Assembly: GCF_025151045.1 (NCBI RefSeq) | Contig: NZ_CP102285.1 | Span: 3,472,001-3,536,000, forward strand | Direction: 5' to 3' | Origin: Parabacteroides johnsonii DSM 18315 | GTDB taxonomy: Bacteria > Bacteroidota > Bacteroidia > Bacteroidales > Tannerellaceae | DNA: 64,000 nt | In this document: piece after piece, positions 45,194 through 55,260 of the stretch | Layout: each line of letters starts with the position of its first letter | Position numbering within the stretch: the first letter of the stretch is position 1 | Program-made: the position numbers and the translations under genes | The notes under the pieces: generated by a model | Databases searched by the model: none | What the model was told of the DNA's origin: nothing | Seen by the model: only the letters and a program-made list of their open reading frames with translations

Positions 45194-46621
45194 ATGAAAA
45201 AAGTATTGTTAGTACTTGCGGCAGTAACCCTGTTTACCTCATGTGGCAAAACCCTTTCCGGTGGCGGGGGCGAAGTGACGGGGGTACGATCGGTTGCATT
45301 TAACGAACCTGCCCCTTACGGGATGGTTCTGATCAAAAGAGGCTCATTCGAGATGGGACCCGCTGATAAGGATTCCTTGTGGGGAATCAATCCGGAAACG
45401 AAAGGTGTCTCTTTCGATGCTTTCTGGATGGACGAGACAGAGGTGACGAATGCCAAATACCGCCAATTCGTGTATTGGGTGCGCGATTCCATTATCCGCG
45501 AGCGTCTGGCCGACCCGGCTTATGGCGGCAATGACCTGTTTAAGATTACCGAAGATCGATACGGCGAACCGGTTACCCCGCATCTGGATTGGAGCCGTCC
45601 GATTCCCTGGAAACGTGCCAATGAAGACGAGATCCGGGCAATCGAAAGCGTCTATACCGTCAATCCGGTGACCGGCGAAAAGACGTTGGACCCGAAACAG
45701 ATGGTCTACCGTTACGAATGGTACGACTATACGTCGGCTGCCCTTCGCAAACACAACCTGGACCCGGCAGCCCGCGTGCGTAACACCGATATACAGGTCG
45801 ATCCCAACGAAGTGATCATGATATCCAAAGATACGGCCTACATCACCGAGGAAGGCGAGATCGTGAACGAGACCATCACGCGCCAGCTTAGCGGACCATG
45901 GGATTTCCTTCATACCCGTATCGTGAATATCTATCCGGACGAAAGTTGCTGGGTGAACGATTTCAATAATGCTTACAACGAACCTTATATGCGTATGTAT
46001 TTCTCGCATCCGGGCTATGACGATTATCCTGTGGTAGGCGTTTCTTGGGAACAGGCGACTGCTTTCTGCGTATGGCGCACCAACCTGTTCAAGGAATCTC
46101 TGAACTTCCCCAGCGGACAGGCCATCGAACCGTTCCGCCTGCCGACCGAAGGCGAGTGGGAATATGCCGCCCGTACAGGCAAGAACGAAAACAAATATCC
46201 GTGGGCCGGTGACGAACTGGTGAGCGGAAAAGGTTGCTTCTTAGGCAACTTCAAGCCGGGCAAAGGCAACTATACAGAAGACGGACACCTGATTACTTCG
46301 CGTGTCGGCTCTTTCGCTCCGAACGAATTCGGCCTCTATGACATGGCCGGCAATGTGGCGGAATGGACATCTACCTCCTATTCCGAATCCGGACCGAGCC
46401 AGATGAGCGACATGAACCCGGATCTGCGCTACAATGCCGCGAAAGAAGACCCGTACGCCATGAAAAAGAAGGTCGTACGAGGCGGTTCCTGGAAAGACGT
46501 GGCACAGTTCATCCGTTCGGATATGCGCACCTTCGAATACCAGAACGAAACCCGTTCATACATCGGTTTCCGTTGCGCCCGCACACAAATCGGTTTTTCG
46601 AGAGCAAAAGGTAAAAAATAA
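45194..46621 (+). CDS. porK: Type IX secretion lipoprotein PorK/GldK
   Basis: 475 residues; lipobox F-T-S-C (Cys17), then a glycine-rich linker and a formylglycine-generating-enzyme-like (SUMF1) domain (about 45-470): MVLIKRGSFEMGP, DEWW-like DETEVTNAKYRQFVYW, PVVGVSWEQATAFCVWR, RLPTEGEWEYAARTG, VRGGSWKD and IGFRCAR. PorK forms a periplasmic ring with PorN on the outer membrane. The gene order makes the assignment firm. Confidence 0.95.
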   Translation: MKKVLLVLAAVTLFTSCGKTLSGGGGEVTGVRSVAFNEPAPYGMVLIKRGSFEMGPADKDSLWGINPETKGVSFDAFWMDETEVTNAKYRQFVYWVRDSIIRERLADPAYGGNDLFKITEDRYGEPVTPHLDWSRPIPWKRANEDEIRAIESVYTVNPVTGEKTLDPKQMVYRYEWYDYTSAALRKHNLDPAARVRNTDIQVDPNEVIMISKDTAYITEEGEIVNETITRQLSGPWDFLHTRIVNIYPDESCWVNDFNNAYNEPYMRMYFSHPGYDDYPVVGVSWEQATAFCVWRTNLFKESLNFPSGQAIEPFRLPTEGEWEYAARTGKNENKYPWAGDELVSGKGCFLGNFKPGKGNYTEDGHLITSRVGSFAPNEFGLYDMAGNVAEWTSTSYSESGPSQMSDMNPDLRYNAAKEDPYAMKKKVVRGGSWKDVAQFIRSDMRTFEYQNETRSYIGFRCARTQIGFSRAKGKK

Positions 46622-46626
46622 CGCAG

Positions 46627-46645
46627 GGGCGGGGTTCGCCCGCCC
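46627..46645. repeat. GC-rich hairpin between porK and porL
   Basis: GGGCGGG-GTTCG-CCCGCCC, a perfect 7-bp stem directly after the porK stop. The surrounding GCAGGGGCGGGGTTCGCC resembles the hairpin at 49329-49349. It has no T tract, so mRNA stabilisation or processing is more likely than termination. Confidence 0.75.
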
Positions 46646-46673
46646 TCTCTAATTAACGAATATACATTATATT

Positions 46674-47744
46674 ATGGGAAAATATAGAAGATATAAAAAC
46701 AGAGTAGAAATGTACCTCGCCAGTGAAAAAGGCAAGCGGGTACTGAATTTCTGTTATAGCTGGGGTGCCTCCATCGTTATTATCGGCGCCTTGTTCAAAT
46801 TGTTGCACTTGCCGTATGGTAACCAGATCCTGTTTGTGGCCATGACGGTAGAGGCATTGGTATTCTTTATCTCCGCATTTGAAAAGCCATTCAATGAATA
46901 TCACTGGGAAGAAGTGTTCCCGGTATTGAAATCGAAGAATCCGCTCGACCGTCCGGATTTCGCCAATACGCCTATGTCCAATCTGGTCAACTCGCCGGAG
47001 AATACGACCGACGACGAGATCGCTGGCGGGCTGAAAATCAATTTAAGCGGCAAGCAGGCTTCCGGACTGGGCAGTCTCGGCCTGGATGTGAGCGAAGAAG
47101 ATACGAAAAACCTTTCCGACAGTATCAAGAAGCTGAGTGGTGCCGCCGAACAGATCTCCAAAATGGCGGAGCTGACGGAAGCGACGCAGAAATACTTGGA
47201 ACAGCTTTCGGGCATGTCCGAGAATATGGAGCGTTTCAGCCAGGTGACCCATTCGCTGACCGACGTTTCCGACACGCTCTTGAACTCGTATAAGAGCATT
47301 ACGGATAATTCGGATGGCATCAACCAGAATTCCCGCGGTTACGTGCAGCAGATGGAAATGCTGAACCGCAACATATCCGGCTTGAACACGATCTACGAGA
47401 TACAGTTGAAGAGCATCAGCTCACAGATCGAATCGATCGAACACATCAACAGTGGTTTGAGCCGTATTCGCGAAATGTATGACGGCTCCGTTGTCGACAG
47501 TTCCGTGTTCCGTAACGAGACGGAAAAGATGACGCGACAGTTGGCCGAATTGAACCAGGTATACAGCCGCCTGTTACAGGCCATGACGGTCAATATGGGG
47601 TATCAGCAACCTGCACAGCCGCAGCAGCCTGCTTACCAACAGCAGCAACCGCAGCCCGCACAGCAGCAGAATTACCAGCAGGCCTATCAGCAACCGTACG
47701 GATATCAGCAGCAAACTCCGTATACAAACAACCCAATGAAGTAA
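46674..47744 (+). CDS. porL: Type IX secretion motor protein PorL/GldL
   Basis: 356 residues. Two membrane helices near residues 25-70, with the conserved glutamate of helix 2 in TVEALVFFISAFE; GldL and GldM form the proton-driven rotary motor. A long cytoplasmic coiled-coil region follows (about 120-300). The last 45 or so residues are almost pure Q/P/A/Y, an unusual low-complexity tail. Second-last of the motor pair: porM starts 6 bp later. Confidence 0.95.
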   Translation: MGKYRRYKNRVEMYLASEKGKRVLNFCYSWGASIVIIGALFKLLHLPYGNQILFVAMTVEALVFFISAFEKPFNEYHWEEVFPVLKSKNPLDRPDFANTPMSNLVNSPENTTDDEIAGGLKINLSGKQASGLGSLGLDVSEEDTKNLSDSIKKLSGAAEQISKMAELTEATQKYLEQLSGMSENMERFSQVTHSLTDVSDTLLNSYKSITDNSDGINQNSRGYVQQMEMLNRNISGLNTIYEIQLKSISSQIESIEHINSGLSRIREMYDGSVVDSSVFRNETEKMTRQLAELNQVYSRLLQAMTVNMGYQQPAQPQQPAYQQQQPQPAQQQNYQQAYQQPYGYQQQTPYTNNPMK

Positions 47745-47750
47745 TCGAAT

Positions 47751-49319
47751 ATGGCAGGAATAGCAAATAATCCCAATTCGCCCCGTCAGAAGATGATCAA
47801 CCTGATGTATCTGGTGTTCATCGCTATGATGGCACTCAACGTGTCGTCGGAGGTACTTGACGGTTTCGAACTGGTGGAAGGCAGCTTGCGTACTTCTATC
47901 GATAATACCTCGACCCGTAATGAGATCGTCACGGAGGAACTGAAGGCTTATTATCAGACAAATCCCGAAAAAGTACGTGAATGGTACGAAAAGGGGACAA
48001 AGGTGAAGCAGGCTTCCGACAGTCTGTACAATTATGTGCAGGATCTGAAAGTGCGTATTGCACAGATTGCCGACGGTAAGGATGCCGATGTCAATAATAT
48101 CGATCATAAGGACGACCTCGAAGCGGCTTCCCGCGTGATGTTGTCTCCCGTTTCGGGTGAAGGCAAAAAATTGCGCCAGAGCATCGAAAAATACCGGACA
48201 CTGATGGGCGAGATGGTGGAAGACTCTGCCAAGACGCGCATCATCGAAGCCAGCCTGTCGACGACACCGCCTCACAAGGCTGGTATCAATACCCGCACTT
48301 GGGAAGAGGCTTTGTTCGAGAATATGCCGGTGGCGGCGGCTGTCACCTTGCTGACGAAATTGCAAAGCGATATCCGCTATGCCGAAGGTGAAGTGTTGTC
48401 GAACCTGCTGAGCAGCGTCGACATGCGCGACTATCGTGTGAACCAGATCACGGCACAGGTAATCCCGGAAAGCCAGATCGTCATGCGTGGCAGTCAGTAC
48501 AAGGCCAATATCGTCTTATCGGCTGTCGACTCGACGAAACGCCCGACCGTCTATGTGAACGGAAAGGAACTGCCTTATGATGCAAACGGCATGTTTACGG
48601 CTGTCGCCGGTACTCCTGGCACTTATCCGGTCAAAGGATATATCGAAATGCCGGGTAGTGACGGCAGCGTGATGCGCCGCGAGTTCGAAAGCGAATATTT
48701 CGTGACGGAACCGAGTGCGACGGTAGCGCCGATGCTGATGAATGTGTTGTATGCCGGAATCGCCAACCCGATCCGTATTGCCGTGCCGGGCGTACCGAGC
48801 GGTAATGTGACGGCGACCATGACAAACGGGACATTGATCCGCAAAGGAGACCAATGGGAAGCCCGTCCGACAACGGTCGGAACAGATGCCATCGTTTCCG
48901 TCCATGCTAAAATGGCGGATGGCCGCAGCGTCGAGATGGCGAAAACGACTTTCCGCGTACGCGCCCTGCCTGATCCGATGCCTTTTATCGAATATAAGGA
49001 CCAGAACGGCAATATGCGCAAGTTCCGTGGTGGCCAGTTCTCCAAACGGAATTTGGTGGAAGCCGACGGTATCCAGGCGGCTATCGACGACGACTTGCTG
49101 AACGTGCCGTTCAAGGTGTTGAGTTTCGAGTTGACTTTCTACGATTCGATGGGCAACATCATTCCGGAAGTCACGCAAGGCAACCAGTTCTCACAGCGTC
49201 AGAAAGATTATATCCGCCGCCTGGCAAGAGGCAAACGCTTCTACATTACCCATGTGAAGGTATTAGGACCGGACAACAAGGAACGTATCATTCCGACCGT
49301 CGAAGTAATCGTCAATTAA
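47751..49319 (+). CDS. porM: Type IX secretion motor protein PorM/GldM
   Basis: 522 residues. An N-terminal membrane helix ([29 protein letters not shown], about 11-39) crosses the inner membrane; the rest forms the periplasmic shaft domains D1 to D4, ending in the Ig-like domain ([39 protein letters not shown] as landmark). It transmits motor torque to the PorK/PorN ring. Confidence 0.95.
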   Translation: MAGIANNPNSPRQKMINLMYLVFIAMMALNVSSEVLDGFELVEGSLRTSIDNTSTRNEIVTEELKAYYQTNPEKVREWYEKGTKVKQASDSLYNYVQDLKVRIAQIADGKDADVNNIDHKDDLEAASRVMLSPVSGEGKKLRQSIEKYRTLMGEMVEDSAKTRIIEASLSTTPPHKAGINTRTWEEALFENMPVAAAVTLLTKLQSDIRYAEGEVLSNLLSSVDMRDYRVNQITAQVIPESQIVMRGSQYKANIVLSAVDSTKRPTVYVNGKELPYDANGMFTAVAGTPGTYPVKGYIEMPGSDGSVMRREFESEYFVTEPSATVAPMLMNVLYAGIANPIRIAVPGVPSGNVTATMTNGTLIRKGDQWEARPTTVGTDAIVSVHAKMADGRSVEMAKTTFRVRALPDPMPFIEYKDQNGNMRKFRGGQFSKRNLVEADGIQAAIDDDLLNVPFKVLSFELTFYDSMGNIIPEVTQGNQFSQRQKDYIRRLARGKRFYITHVKVLGPDNKERIIPTVEVIVN

Positions 49320-49328
49320 CATAACGTA

Positions 49329-49349
49329 GGGGCGAGGTTTGCTCGCCCC
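49329..49349. repeat. GC-rich hairpin between porM and porN
   Basis: GGGGCGAG-GTTTG-CTCGCCCC, a perfect 8-bp stem in GTAGGGGCGA context, 9 bp after the porM stop. It is related to 46627-46645 and to an intragenic copy at 58717-58741. Confidence 0.75.
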
Positions 49350-49366
49350 GTAATGTATAAAGATAT

Positions 49367-50458
49367 ATGAAACGTTTATATTACATAGCAACCCTCGCCA
49401 TTGCCCTGTTCGCCTCCGTCCCCATGCAGGCGCAGGAAGAGGCCGGTAACGCCCAGCAACAACAGCAGAGACGCCGTGGCCCCGTATCGAGCCGTGGCGC
49501 CCGTGAAGAAGATAAGAAAGAGAGCGGTATGCCCGAACTGACCGTCCGTGCACAGGATATGAACGAACGGATGACGCAGAATATCGGCAACGCCCGCTGG
49601 ATGCGTGTCATCTATCGCCAGATCGATCTCACGAAAGAGCAGAATGCTCCTCTATACTATCCCACCCAACCGATGAACGGACAGATGAATCTGTTTTCGA
49701 TCATCTTCCAGTTGGTATGCGAGGGTAAGCTGTCCGCCTATGAATACCTGGACGGTTACGAGGATTTCAGCGACAACCGCAAGCTCGACCTGAAAGTCAT
49801 GCTGGACCGTTGCCGCATCTTCTATGAAGAGACGCCAGGCAAAGACAACGAACCCGCCAGTTTCGTCGTAAATGAAAGCGATATTCCTTCCGGTGATGTC
49901 CGCTCCTATTATATAAAAGAAGCCTGGTATTTCGACCAGAACAACTCCGTATTCGATGTCAAGACACTCGCGATCTGCCCGATCCTGACGATCGTGGACG
50001 ATATGGGACAGAACACCATGCCGATGTTCTGGATTCCTTATGAAAACCTGCGGCCCTATATCAATACGGCCTATATCATGACGTCCAACATCAACAACGC
50101 CATGACTTTCACGCTCGACGATTATTTCCGTCGCCGGATGTTCCAGGGCGATATCTTCAAGACGCAGAACCTGATGAATCAGCCTCTGCAAGCCTACTGC
50201 CCGACACCCGATTCGATGAAACGCGAGCAGGAACGTATCGAGAATCAATTGATCACCTTCGAGAAGTCCCTCTATCTGCAACCGGATACAGCTCAGTTGG
50301 CTGCTGACACAAAAGGCAAGAAAACCAAAAGTGCAACTGTCTCCGCCCGTGGCAAAAAGACGGAAGCCGCCAAAGAGAGTAAACAAAAGGAGGTCAAAGT
50401 CAAAGCTCCGAAAGCCCAGAAAAGCGCTCCGGTCCGCAGCGTACGCCGCCGTCGGTAA
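49367..50458 (+). CDS. porN: Type IX secretion ring protein PorN/GldN
   Basis: 363 residues; signal peptide to A-Q (about 1-22). It matches GldN/PorN (NARWMRVIYRQIDLTKEQNAPLYYP, about 62-86; FQLVCEGKLSAYEYLDG). It binds PorK to build the periplasmic ring. The C-terminal 60 residues are lysine/alanine/arginine rich and basic, ending RSVRRRR, an extension likely to be disordered. Last gene of the operon. Confidence 0.93.
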   Translation: MKRLYYIATLAIALFASVPMQAQEEAGNAQQQQQRRRGPVSSRGAREEDKKESGMPELTVRAQDMNERMTQNIGNARWMRVIYRQIDLTKEQNAPLYYPTQPMNGQMNLFSIIFQLVCEGKLSAYEYLDGYEDFSDNRKLDLKVMLDRCRIFYEETPGKDNEPASFVVNESDIPSGDVRSYYIKEAWYFDQNNSVFDVKTLAICPILTIVDDMGQNTMPMFWIPYENLRPYINTAYIMTSNINNAMTFTLDDYFRRRMFQGDIFKTQNLMNQPLQAYCPTPDSMKREQERIENQLITFEKSLYLQPDTAQLAADTKGKKTKSATVSARGKKTEAAKESKQKEVKVKAPKAQKSAPVRSVRRRR

Positions 50459-50484
50459 TCGCTTTTTAAAATTTACTATATATT

Positions 50485-50539
50485 AAAAAGAGTGTGTGTC
50501 AAGCGCGAGAACGAGGCGGTTTTGACACACACTCTTTTT
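50485..50539. terminator. Bidirectional terminator between porN and the transglutaminase gene
   Basis: AAAAAGAGTGTGTGTCAA (50485-50502) and TTGACACACACTCTTTTT (50522-50539) are exactly complementary, giving A-runs and T-runs on both strands. It serves the two convergent genes. Confidence 0.92.
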
Positions 50540-50551
50540 CTTTAGAAGAGA

Positions 50552-53209
50552 TTACAACTTATGTATCACCTTCATCAACTGGTCTCCCAAGCCGATCGTG
50601 TAGCCTTGTGAAACGAATACTACGCGGTTGAAAGTGTCGGCGATAATGAAGATAGGCAGTGTGTTGGCATTCTGCAACTTCATGGCTGCGGCGATCTCCT
50701 TCTGAATCGTCTTGTCGATATCTATACCGTATGTGATGGTACTTGGCAACTCTCCGAACTCTTTCGGGTCGAAGTTCTGAAAACCCTTTTCATCGGGGAA
50801 CAGCAAGACCATGCCACGGCCCCATTCTTCGAGCTCCTTCTTTACGGCAGCAATGTCACGCATGGCGTGGTTGGTCGGTTCCTGGCGGGCTCCGAGGACA
50901 GCGACGATATAATAGCCACGGCCGGTAGTCGCTAACAGACTCGTTTCCTCGCCATTGTCGGCCCGTTTGAACTTGTTTTCGGAGTTGAAGTTGCCGATGA
51001 CCTGTACATCATCCTGACTCTCACGCATCTCCAGTTTGATATTGCTTGTCTTACCCGGTTCAACGTTGAAGAAGGATATTTCGGCCAATACGCTACCATT
51101 CGCCATACGCGTTCCGGTTACCAGCATATAATGGCCCTCATCCATAGAAAGCGGCTTTTTCAACAAGGCGCTCCAAGTGTCGCCGCCCCCCATATCCACA
51201 TCGCCCGATTCGAAGTTAAGTGTCTGCAACTTGCCGGTCGGCAACACTTTCGCAATTGTGAAATGGCTGTAATACTTCGGGTCCTGCAATGCTTTGATCG
51301 GCTGGTAAGAAGCGACGACCTTGCCTTGCTTGGCAATCGTCTGCTCGGCGGCTTCGAAATCCACATCCACCCAGTTCAGGCCTTTCGCATATTGCACTTT
51401 TCCTGCTACCGGTTCGATACGTGCCGGAATACCGATGCTACGACATACGGCAACGAAGAATATGTTGCGGGAACCTTTGTCGGCCACGCGCGATTTCCAT
51501 ACGCCCATCGGCATAATCGGAATGCGTTGCGGATTCAGGCTGTCATTGATACTGATATTTTCCTTCACCCAGTCTACAATTAATTGCGGATCAGCTTTGG
51601 CCTTCTTCACCAACATCGGATCGACGTTAGCGGCGAAGAACTTCCTGTACGGTGTCAGGAACTCGTTTGCCACACGCGGATTGAGGATATATTCGGTGAA
51701 CAGGGAGCTTTGTACCGCCTGGGCATTGTTCAGATGGTCCGCCAATACGGAAGCCGGCGTATCACGCAAGTCCTTGGCGGAGATGACATTCAGCAAATCC
51801 ATCGCCATCGGGCGCTTGTCGGAGGGCGTATCACGAAGGAACTTCTCGATCTCACGCCAGTTACCCCGGCTACCGATCATGACATCGGCTGTTTTCAGCG
51901 GGTCGATACCTAATTCTTTGGCAAGTGCTTCCGCTTTCTCTTCCGTATAGAAAGTACCCACATATTTAGTGCGGATCACATCTTCTTCGTGCAGACGCTT
52001 GGCGTTGGCCTCTTTCTGTTCGTCTGTCACGCAGGCAGCAATGGAGCCGTCTACCGGAGGAATGACGTCGAGCGTGACGGTTTCGATGTTGCCCGGCTTC
52101 TTGTCAAGCGTAATCGTCACATTATTATCTTTGCCGAACGACACCTTGCTATATCCGAACTTGCCATCCTTGGTCGCCCATACCAGCATATCGCCTTTAC
52201 CGGCCGAAAGGAAAGCTTTCCCTTCGGCATCCGCTTTCTTATTGGCTACGGAATAGAACTCGGCATAGTTGTATATTTTGAATTCAACATCGGCTCCGGC
52301 AGCCGGTCGGCCATTTTCATCCACAACGGTGATCGTCGCTTTGGCTGTCGGGGCATAATTGTCGATTACGTTGATCTCGGTGTAACCGTCGGTTACATCC
52401 ATGACTTCTTCCGGTCCGTTGTATTTGCCGAATACTTTCGTGTGCATCAGCATACCACGGTAAGCCGGTCCGTTGAACCATCCCAAATTGAGGACCGGTT
52501 CCGGTTCGCAGGCTCCGAGAAAATACCATTTACCGTTTACCCAGGCTTCCACCCAGGCATGGTTATCGTCGGTATGCGCCCAACGCGGCGTATAGACCTG
52601 GCGGGCAGGTATACCGACCGAACGAAGGGCAGCTACGGTAAACGTCGACTCTTCTCCACAACGCCCGTAAGCGGTCTTCACAGATGCCAACGGCGAACTC
52701 GTCCGGGCATCTGACGGTGTATAGATCACTTTCTCATGACACCAATGGTTCACCTCCAACACGGCGTCATACAAGGACAAGTCTTTCACCCGATCTTTCA
52801 GTTCTTCATAAAAGACCATGCGGCTCTCGTCCAGATTCTCGTTGTTGACTCGCACGGGAAGTACGAAATGGCGGAAGATATCTTCCGGTATGCTGTCTCC
52901 CCAGGGCATTTCCACCCGTGCACGAAACGAGCTGCGGATATTGTCGAGATACAGTTGCCCGTCGTAATCCGTAATATCCCCGATCGGCATATAGGCATAC
53001 AAGAAAGTAAGCGCCTCTTTTTCGTCCGGTGTCATCTGCTGGTTGAAGACGGAAAAAAGATTCCCGTTCGGCAGAGCAGCCTGCTTTGCCTGGAAATCTT
53101 TTTCAACTTCGGCACGAAACGCATCGTCCGAAATGAAATGCTGCTGCTTATTGCATGAAGTTCCCGCAAGGAAAACCAGCAATAATAAGAATAGATTAGT
53201 TCTGCTCAT
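50552..53209 (-). CDS. Transglutaminase-domain lipoprotein with thioredoxin-like C-terminus
   Basis: The start is placed at ATG 53209; an in-frame ATG at 53230 lies within the -7 box. 885 residues, lipobox G-T-S-C. Order: helical N-terminus; transglutaminase-like domain with Cys in GRCGEESTFTVAALRSVGIPARQV (about 182-205) and His in NHAWVEAW; a carboxypeptidase-regulatory-like beta domain (ITVVDENGRPAAGADVEFKIY); a second, degenerate transglutaminase-like segment (RNIFFVAVCRSIGIPARIEPV); and a thioredoxin-like C-terminus (LPIFIIADTFNRVVFVSQGY). Probably a periplasmic or surface protein acting on peptidoglycan or proteins; substrate unknown. Confidence 0.8.
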   Translation of the reverse strand: MSRTNLFLLLLVFLAGTSCNKQQHFISDDAFRAEVEKDFQAKQAALPNGNLFSVFNQQMTPDEKEALTFLYAYMPIGDITDYDGQLYLDNIRSSFRARVEMPWGDSIPEDIFRHFVLPVRVNNENLDESRMVFYEELKDRVKDLSLYDAVLEVNHWCHEKVIYTPSDARTSSPLASVKTAYGRCGEESTFTVAALRSVGIPARQVYTPRWAHTDDNHAWVEAWVNGKWYFLGACEPEPVLNLGWFNGPAYRGMLMHTKVFGKYNGPEEVMDVTDGYTEINVIDNYAPTAKATITVVDENGRPAAGADVEFKIYNYAEFYSVANKKADAEGKAFLSAGKGDMLVWATKDGKFGYSKVSFGKDNNVTITLDKKPGNIETVTLDVIPPVDGSIAACVTDEQKEANAKRLHEEDVIRTKYVGTFYTEEKAEALAKELGIDPLKTADVMIGSRGNWREIEKFLRDTPSDKRPMAMDLLNVISAKDLRDTPASVLADHLNNAQAVQSSLFTEYILNPRVANEFLTPYRKFFAANVDPMLVKKAKADPQLIVDWVKENISINDSLNPQRIPIMPMGVWKSRVADKGSRNIFFVAVCRSIGIPARIEPVAGKVQYAKGLNWVDVDFEAAEQTIAKQGKVVASYQPIKALQDPKYYSHFTIAKVLPTGKLQTLNFESGDVDMGGGDTWSALLKKPLSMDEGHYMLVTGTRMANGSVLAEISFFNVEPGKTSNIKLEMRESQDDVQVIGNFNSENKFKRADNGEETSLLATTGRGYYIVAVLGARQEPTNHAMRDIAAVKKELEEWGRGMVLLFPDEKGFQNFDPKEFGELPSTITYGIDIDKTIQKEIAAAMKLQNANTLPIFIIADTFNRVVFVSQGYTIGLGDQLMKVIHKL

Positions 53210-53229
53210 GATATCATTATTATTTCCCA

Positions 53230-53237
53230 CAAATATA
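53230..53237 (-). promoter_or_regulatory. -7 box for the transglutaminase gene
   Basis: TATATTTG on the minus strand. Transcription would begin near 53223, after the upstream ATG at 53230, so it decides for the start at 53209. Confidence 0.55.
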
Positions 53238-53583
53238 ATGAAACTCGCCCGATTTCGGATGGATTTAAGAAGAATAATGTAAACTATTGGGTTTTCAGGG
53301 ATTTATGTAGCATTATTCTACATTCGTAAAAGTGTGCTTTGAAGCCGTTTTTTGAATAGTTAAGCAGAAAAATTGCTACCTATCCGTTGCCCATTCCTGT
53401 TGCATGGAATTGTTTGAAAATCCTTCCTGTTCCGACCGTAAAGAACGCAGTTTCATCATTTTGGCTTAATGAAGGTACTTATTTTTTTTGAAATATGAAA
53501 AATATAGGTTCTGTAAGTCAATGATGATAGCTTTGTCGATGTCTGACGATATTTAACATGCCGATGATCAACTCTGTCTCCAT

Positions 53584-53591
53584 TAATTTTG
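53584..53591 (+). promoter_or_regulatory. -7 box for the integrase fragment
   Basis: TAATTTTG, a TAnnTTTG match ending 7 bp before ATG 53598 and 19 bp before ATG 53610. The 53238-53583 interval shows no gene or tRNA, and no attachment site could be recognised. Confidence 0.4.
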
Positions 53592-53597
53592 CAAACA

Positions 53598-54266
53598 ATG
53601 GAACAGGTTATGAATCAGAAAGATGTGAAGGTTTCGTTCTACCTTAAAAAGAGCGAGGCGGATGCCAGTGGGAACTGCCCAGTGATGGCACGGCTCATTG
53701 TCGGCAAACACTCTGAAACGGCTTTCAGTGTAAAGCTGCGTGTGCCACAATCATTATGGTCATCCGGACGGGCGTGTGGAAAGAGTGTTGCGGCCAGGGA
53801 AATCAACAGCAAGCTTGATGAAATCCGAGCGACAGCTCTCGGCATTTATGCGGAAATGTCCGCAGTCCGTGAAGATGTGACTGCGGAGGAAGTGAAGCAC
53901 CAGCTTTTGGGCATGGCTTCAGGTCAGGAAACCTTGTTGAGCTATTACAGATACTTCATGAGGAATTTTGAGAAGCGTGTAGGTGTTAACCGAACAGAAA
54001 AAACTTTATATGCTTATCGTAATTCCTACAATCATGTTGCCGTCTTTTTACAAATGCAATATAAGGTAACAGACCTTCCGTTTACCGCTCTGGACCGTTC
54101 ATTTATCGAGAAATATGTGTTGTATTTACGTACAGAATGCAATCTCTCACAGTCTACTATTGTCAATCATTCCGTCCGGTTGAAGACGGTAGTCGGCGAA
54201 GCAATCGCCGACGGTATAATTACGGCAAATCCGTTTGTAAATAAACTCGTTGAGATACAACTGTAA
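53598..54266 (+). pseudogene. Tyrosine recombinase (integrase), truncated after the SAM-like domain
   Basis: The start is 53598 or 53610. The frame encodes the Arm-type DNA-binding domain (VKVSFYLKKSEADASGNCPV) and the core-binding SAM-like domain (LLSYYRYFMRNFEKRVG to TVVGEAIADGIITANPF) of a Bacteroides-type integrase. It stops after 222 codons; the catalytic domain with the R-H-R-Y residues is absent. From about 54232 the sequence belongs to the transposase gene on the other strand, so the last eight codons are foreign. It marks the remains of an integrated element. Confidence 0.85.
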
Positions 54267-55073
54267 GTATTTCCTTTTGATTTTATGGTAGTTGCCCAGC
54301 AATGTCCGTTTTGCATTACTGATTGCGATATGCACCCATTTGAGTGTTTCCTTGGTGGTTTTGGCGTCTGATTTCTCGGTGACGTGCAATTCCACCAGAT
54401 CGGAGATGTCAACGTAAGAAGTGCTTTTGTCCGAAAATACGATGGCATCATCCTCCATGCAGTCCCTGACCACGCCGTTGATTCCTTCACTTTGATGGCT
54501 ATCCAGTACCCTGGCCTTGAAATAACGCACATGCTTCTCCTTTTTGCCCGTTTCGATATCTTCCAACGGGGTGCTTTCGGCCATCACCGCAACGTTCTGC
54601 TTTCCCTCGGCTCCCCGGCCACGTGTACCCTTGCCTCGCTCGATTTCCTTACTGGCCACCGAAAAGTAACCCTCATCCAGTTCTATCATCCCTTCCAGTG
54701 TATACCTTGCATCCCGGTTGCCCATCGCCCTGCGGAGTTTGTGTACCATCGCCCATACCGGTTCGTAACGCTTCAATCCTAATTGCTTCTGGAGTTCGTT
54801 GGTGGAGAATCCCTTTTTTGTGCAACTCATCAGGAACATCGTTTTGTACCACACCAGAAACGGCAGCTTGGAGCTCTCCATGTTCGTACCGCTGCGCAAC
54901 GAGGTGCGGAAACGGCAACCTTTGCATTCATAACTCCATTTACCCTGTAACCAATAATGGGAAGTGCCCCCGCATCGCTTGCAGACAACCCCTTCCTTAT
55001 CACGCTGCTCCTTGAAATGCAAACGACAATCTTCCTCCGAACCGAAATGAGCCGTAAAACTGAATATGTTCAT
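54147..55073 (-). pseudogene. IS1595-family (ISXO2-like) transposase, 3' end replaced
   Basis: A zinc-ribbon N-terminus (CKRCGG, then CKGC, about residues 33-58) is followed by the DDE-type ISXO2 domain: MIELDEGYFSV (first Asp), NVAVMAES and DAIVFSDKSTSYVDI (second Asp). The conserved end of the family begins YLQLYLNEFIYK near 54240, but the following 28 codons read into the antisense of the integrase gene. The usual last 20 or so residues and the terminal inverted repeat are missing on that side. I could not identify the other terminal repeat beyond 55073. Probably inactive. Confidence 0.75.
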
Positions 55074-55260
55074 AATCCCTGCTTTTTGAGCGCTAATATA
55101 CTAAAAATATTAGGTGTGTTTGCGGAGAATCAGTAATATTTTGAGCGTATCAAAATAAAGTTATTGAACAGGTTGTTATTTTAAAGGTTTAGTCATGACT
55201 CGTGATTATGTATCCAGACTGATTGTGACTTGTTTTGCTGTTTTTTCAGAAAAAAGGTGT

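Noticed and set aside
53598-55073. An active integrative element
   Set aside because: The integrase lacks its catalytic domain, the transposase has lost its 3' end, and no cargo or attachment site is visible.
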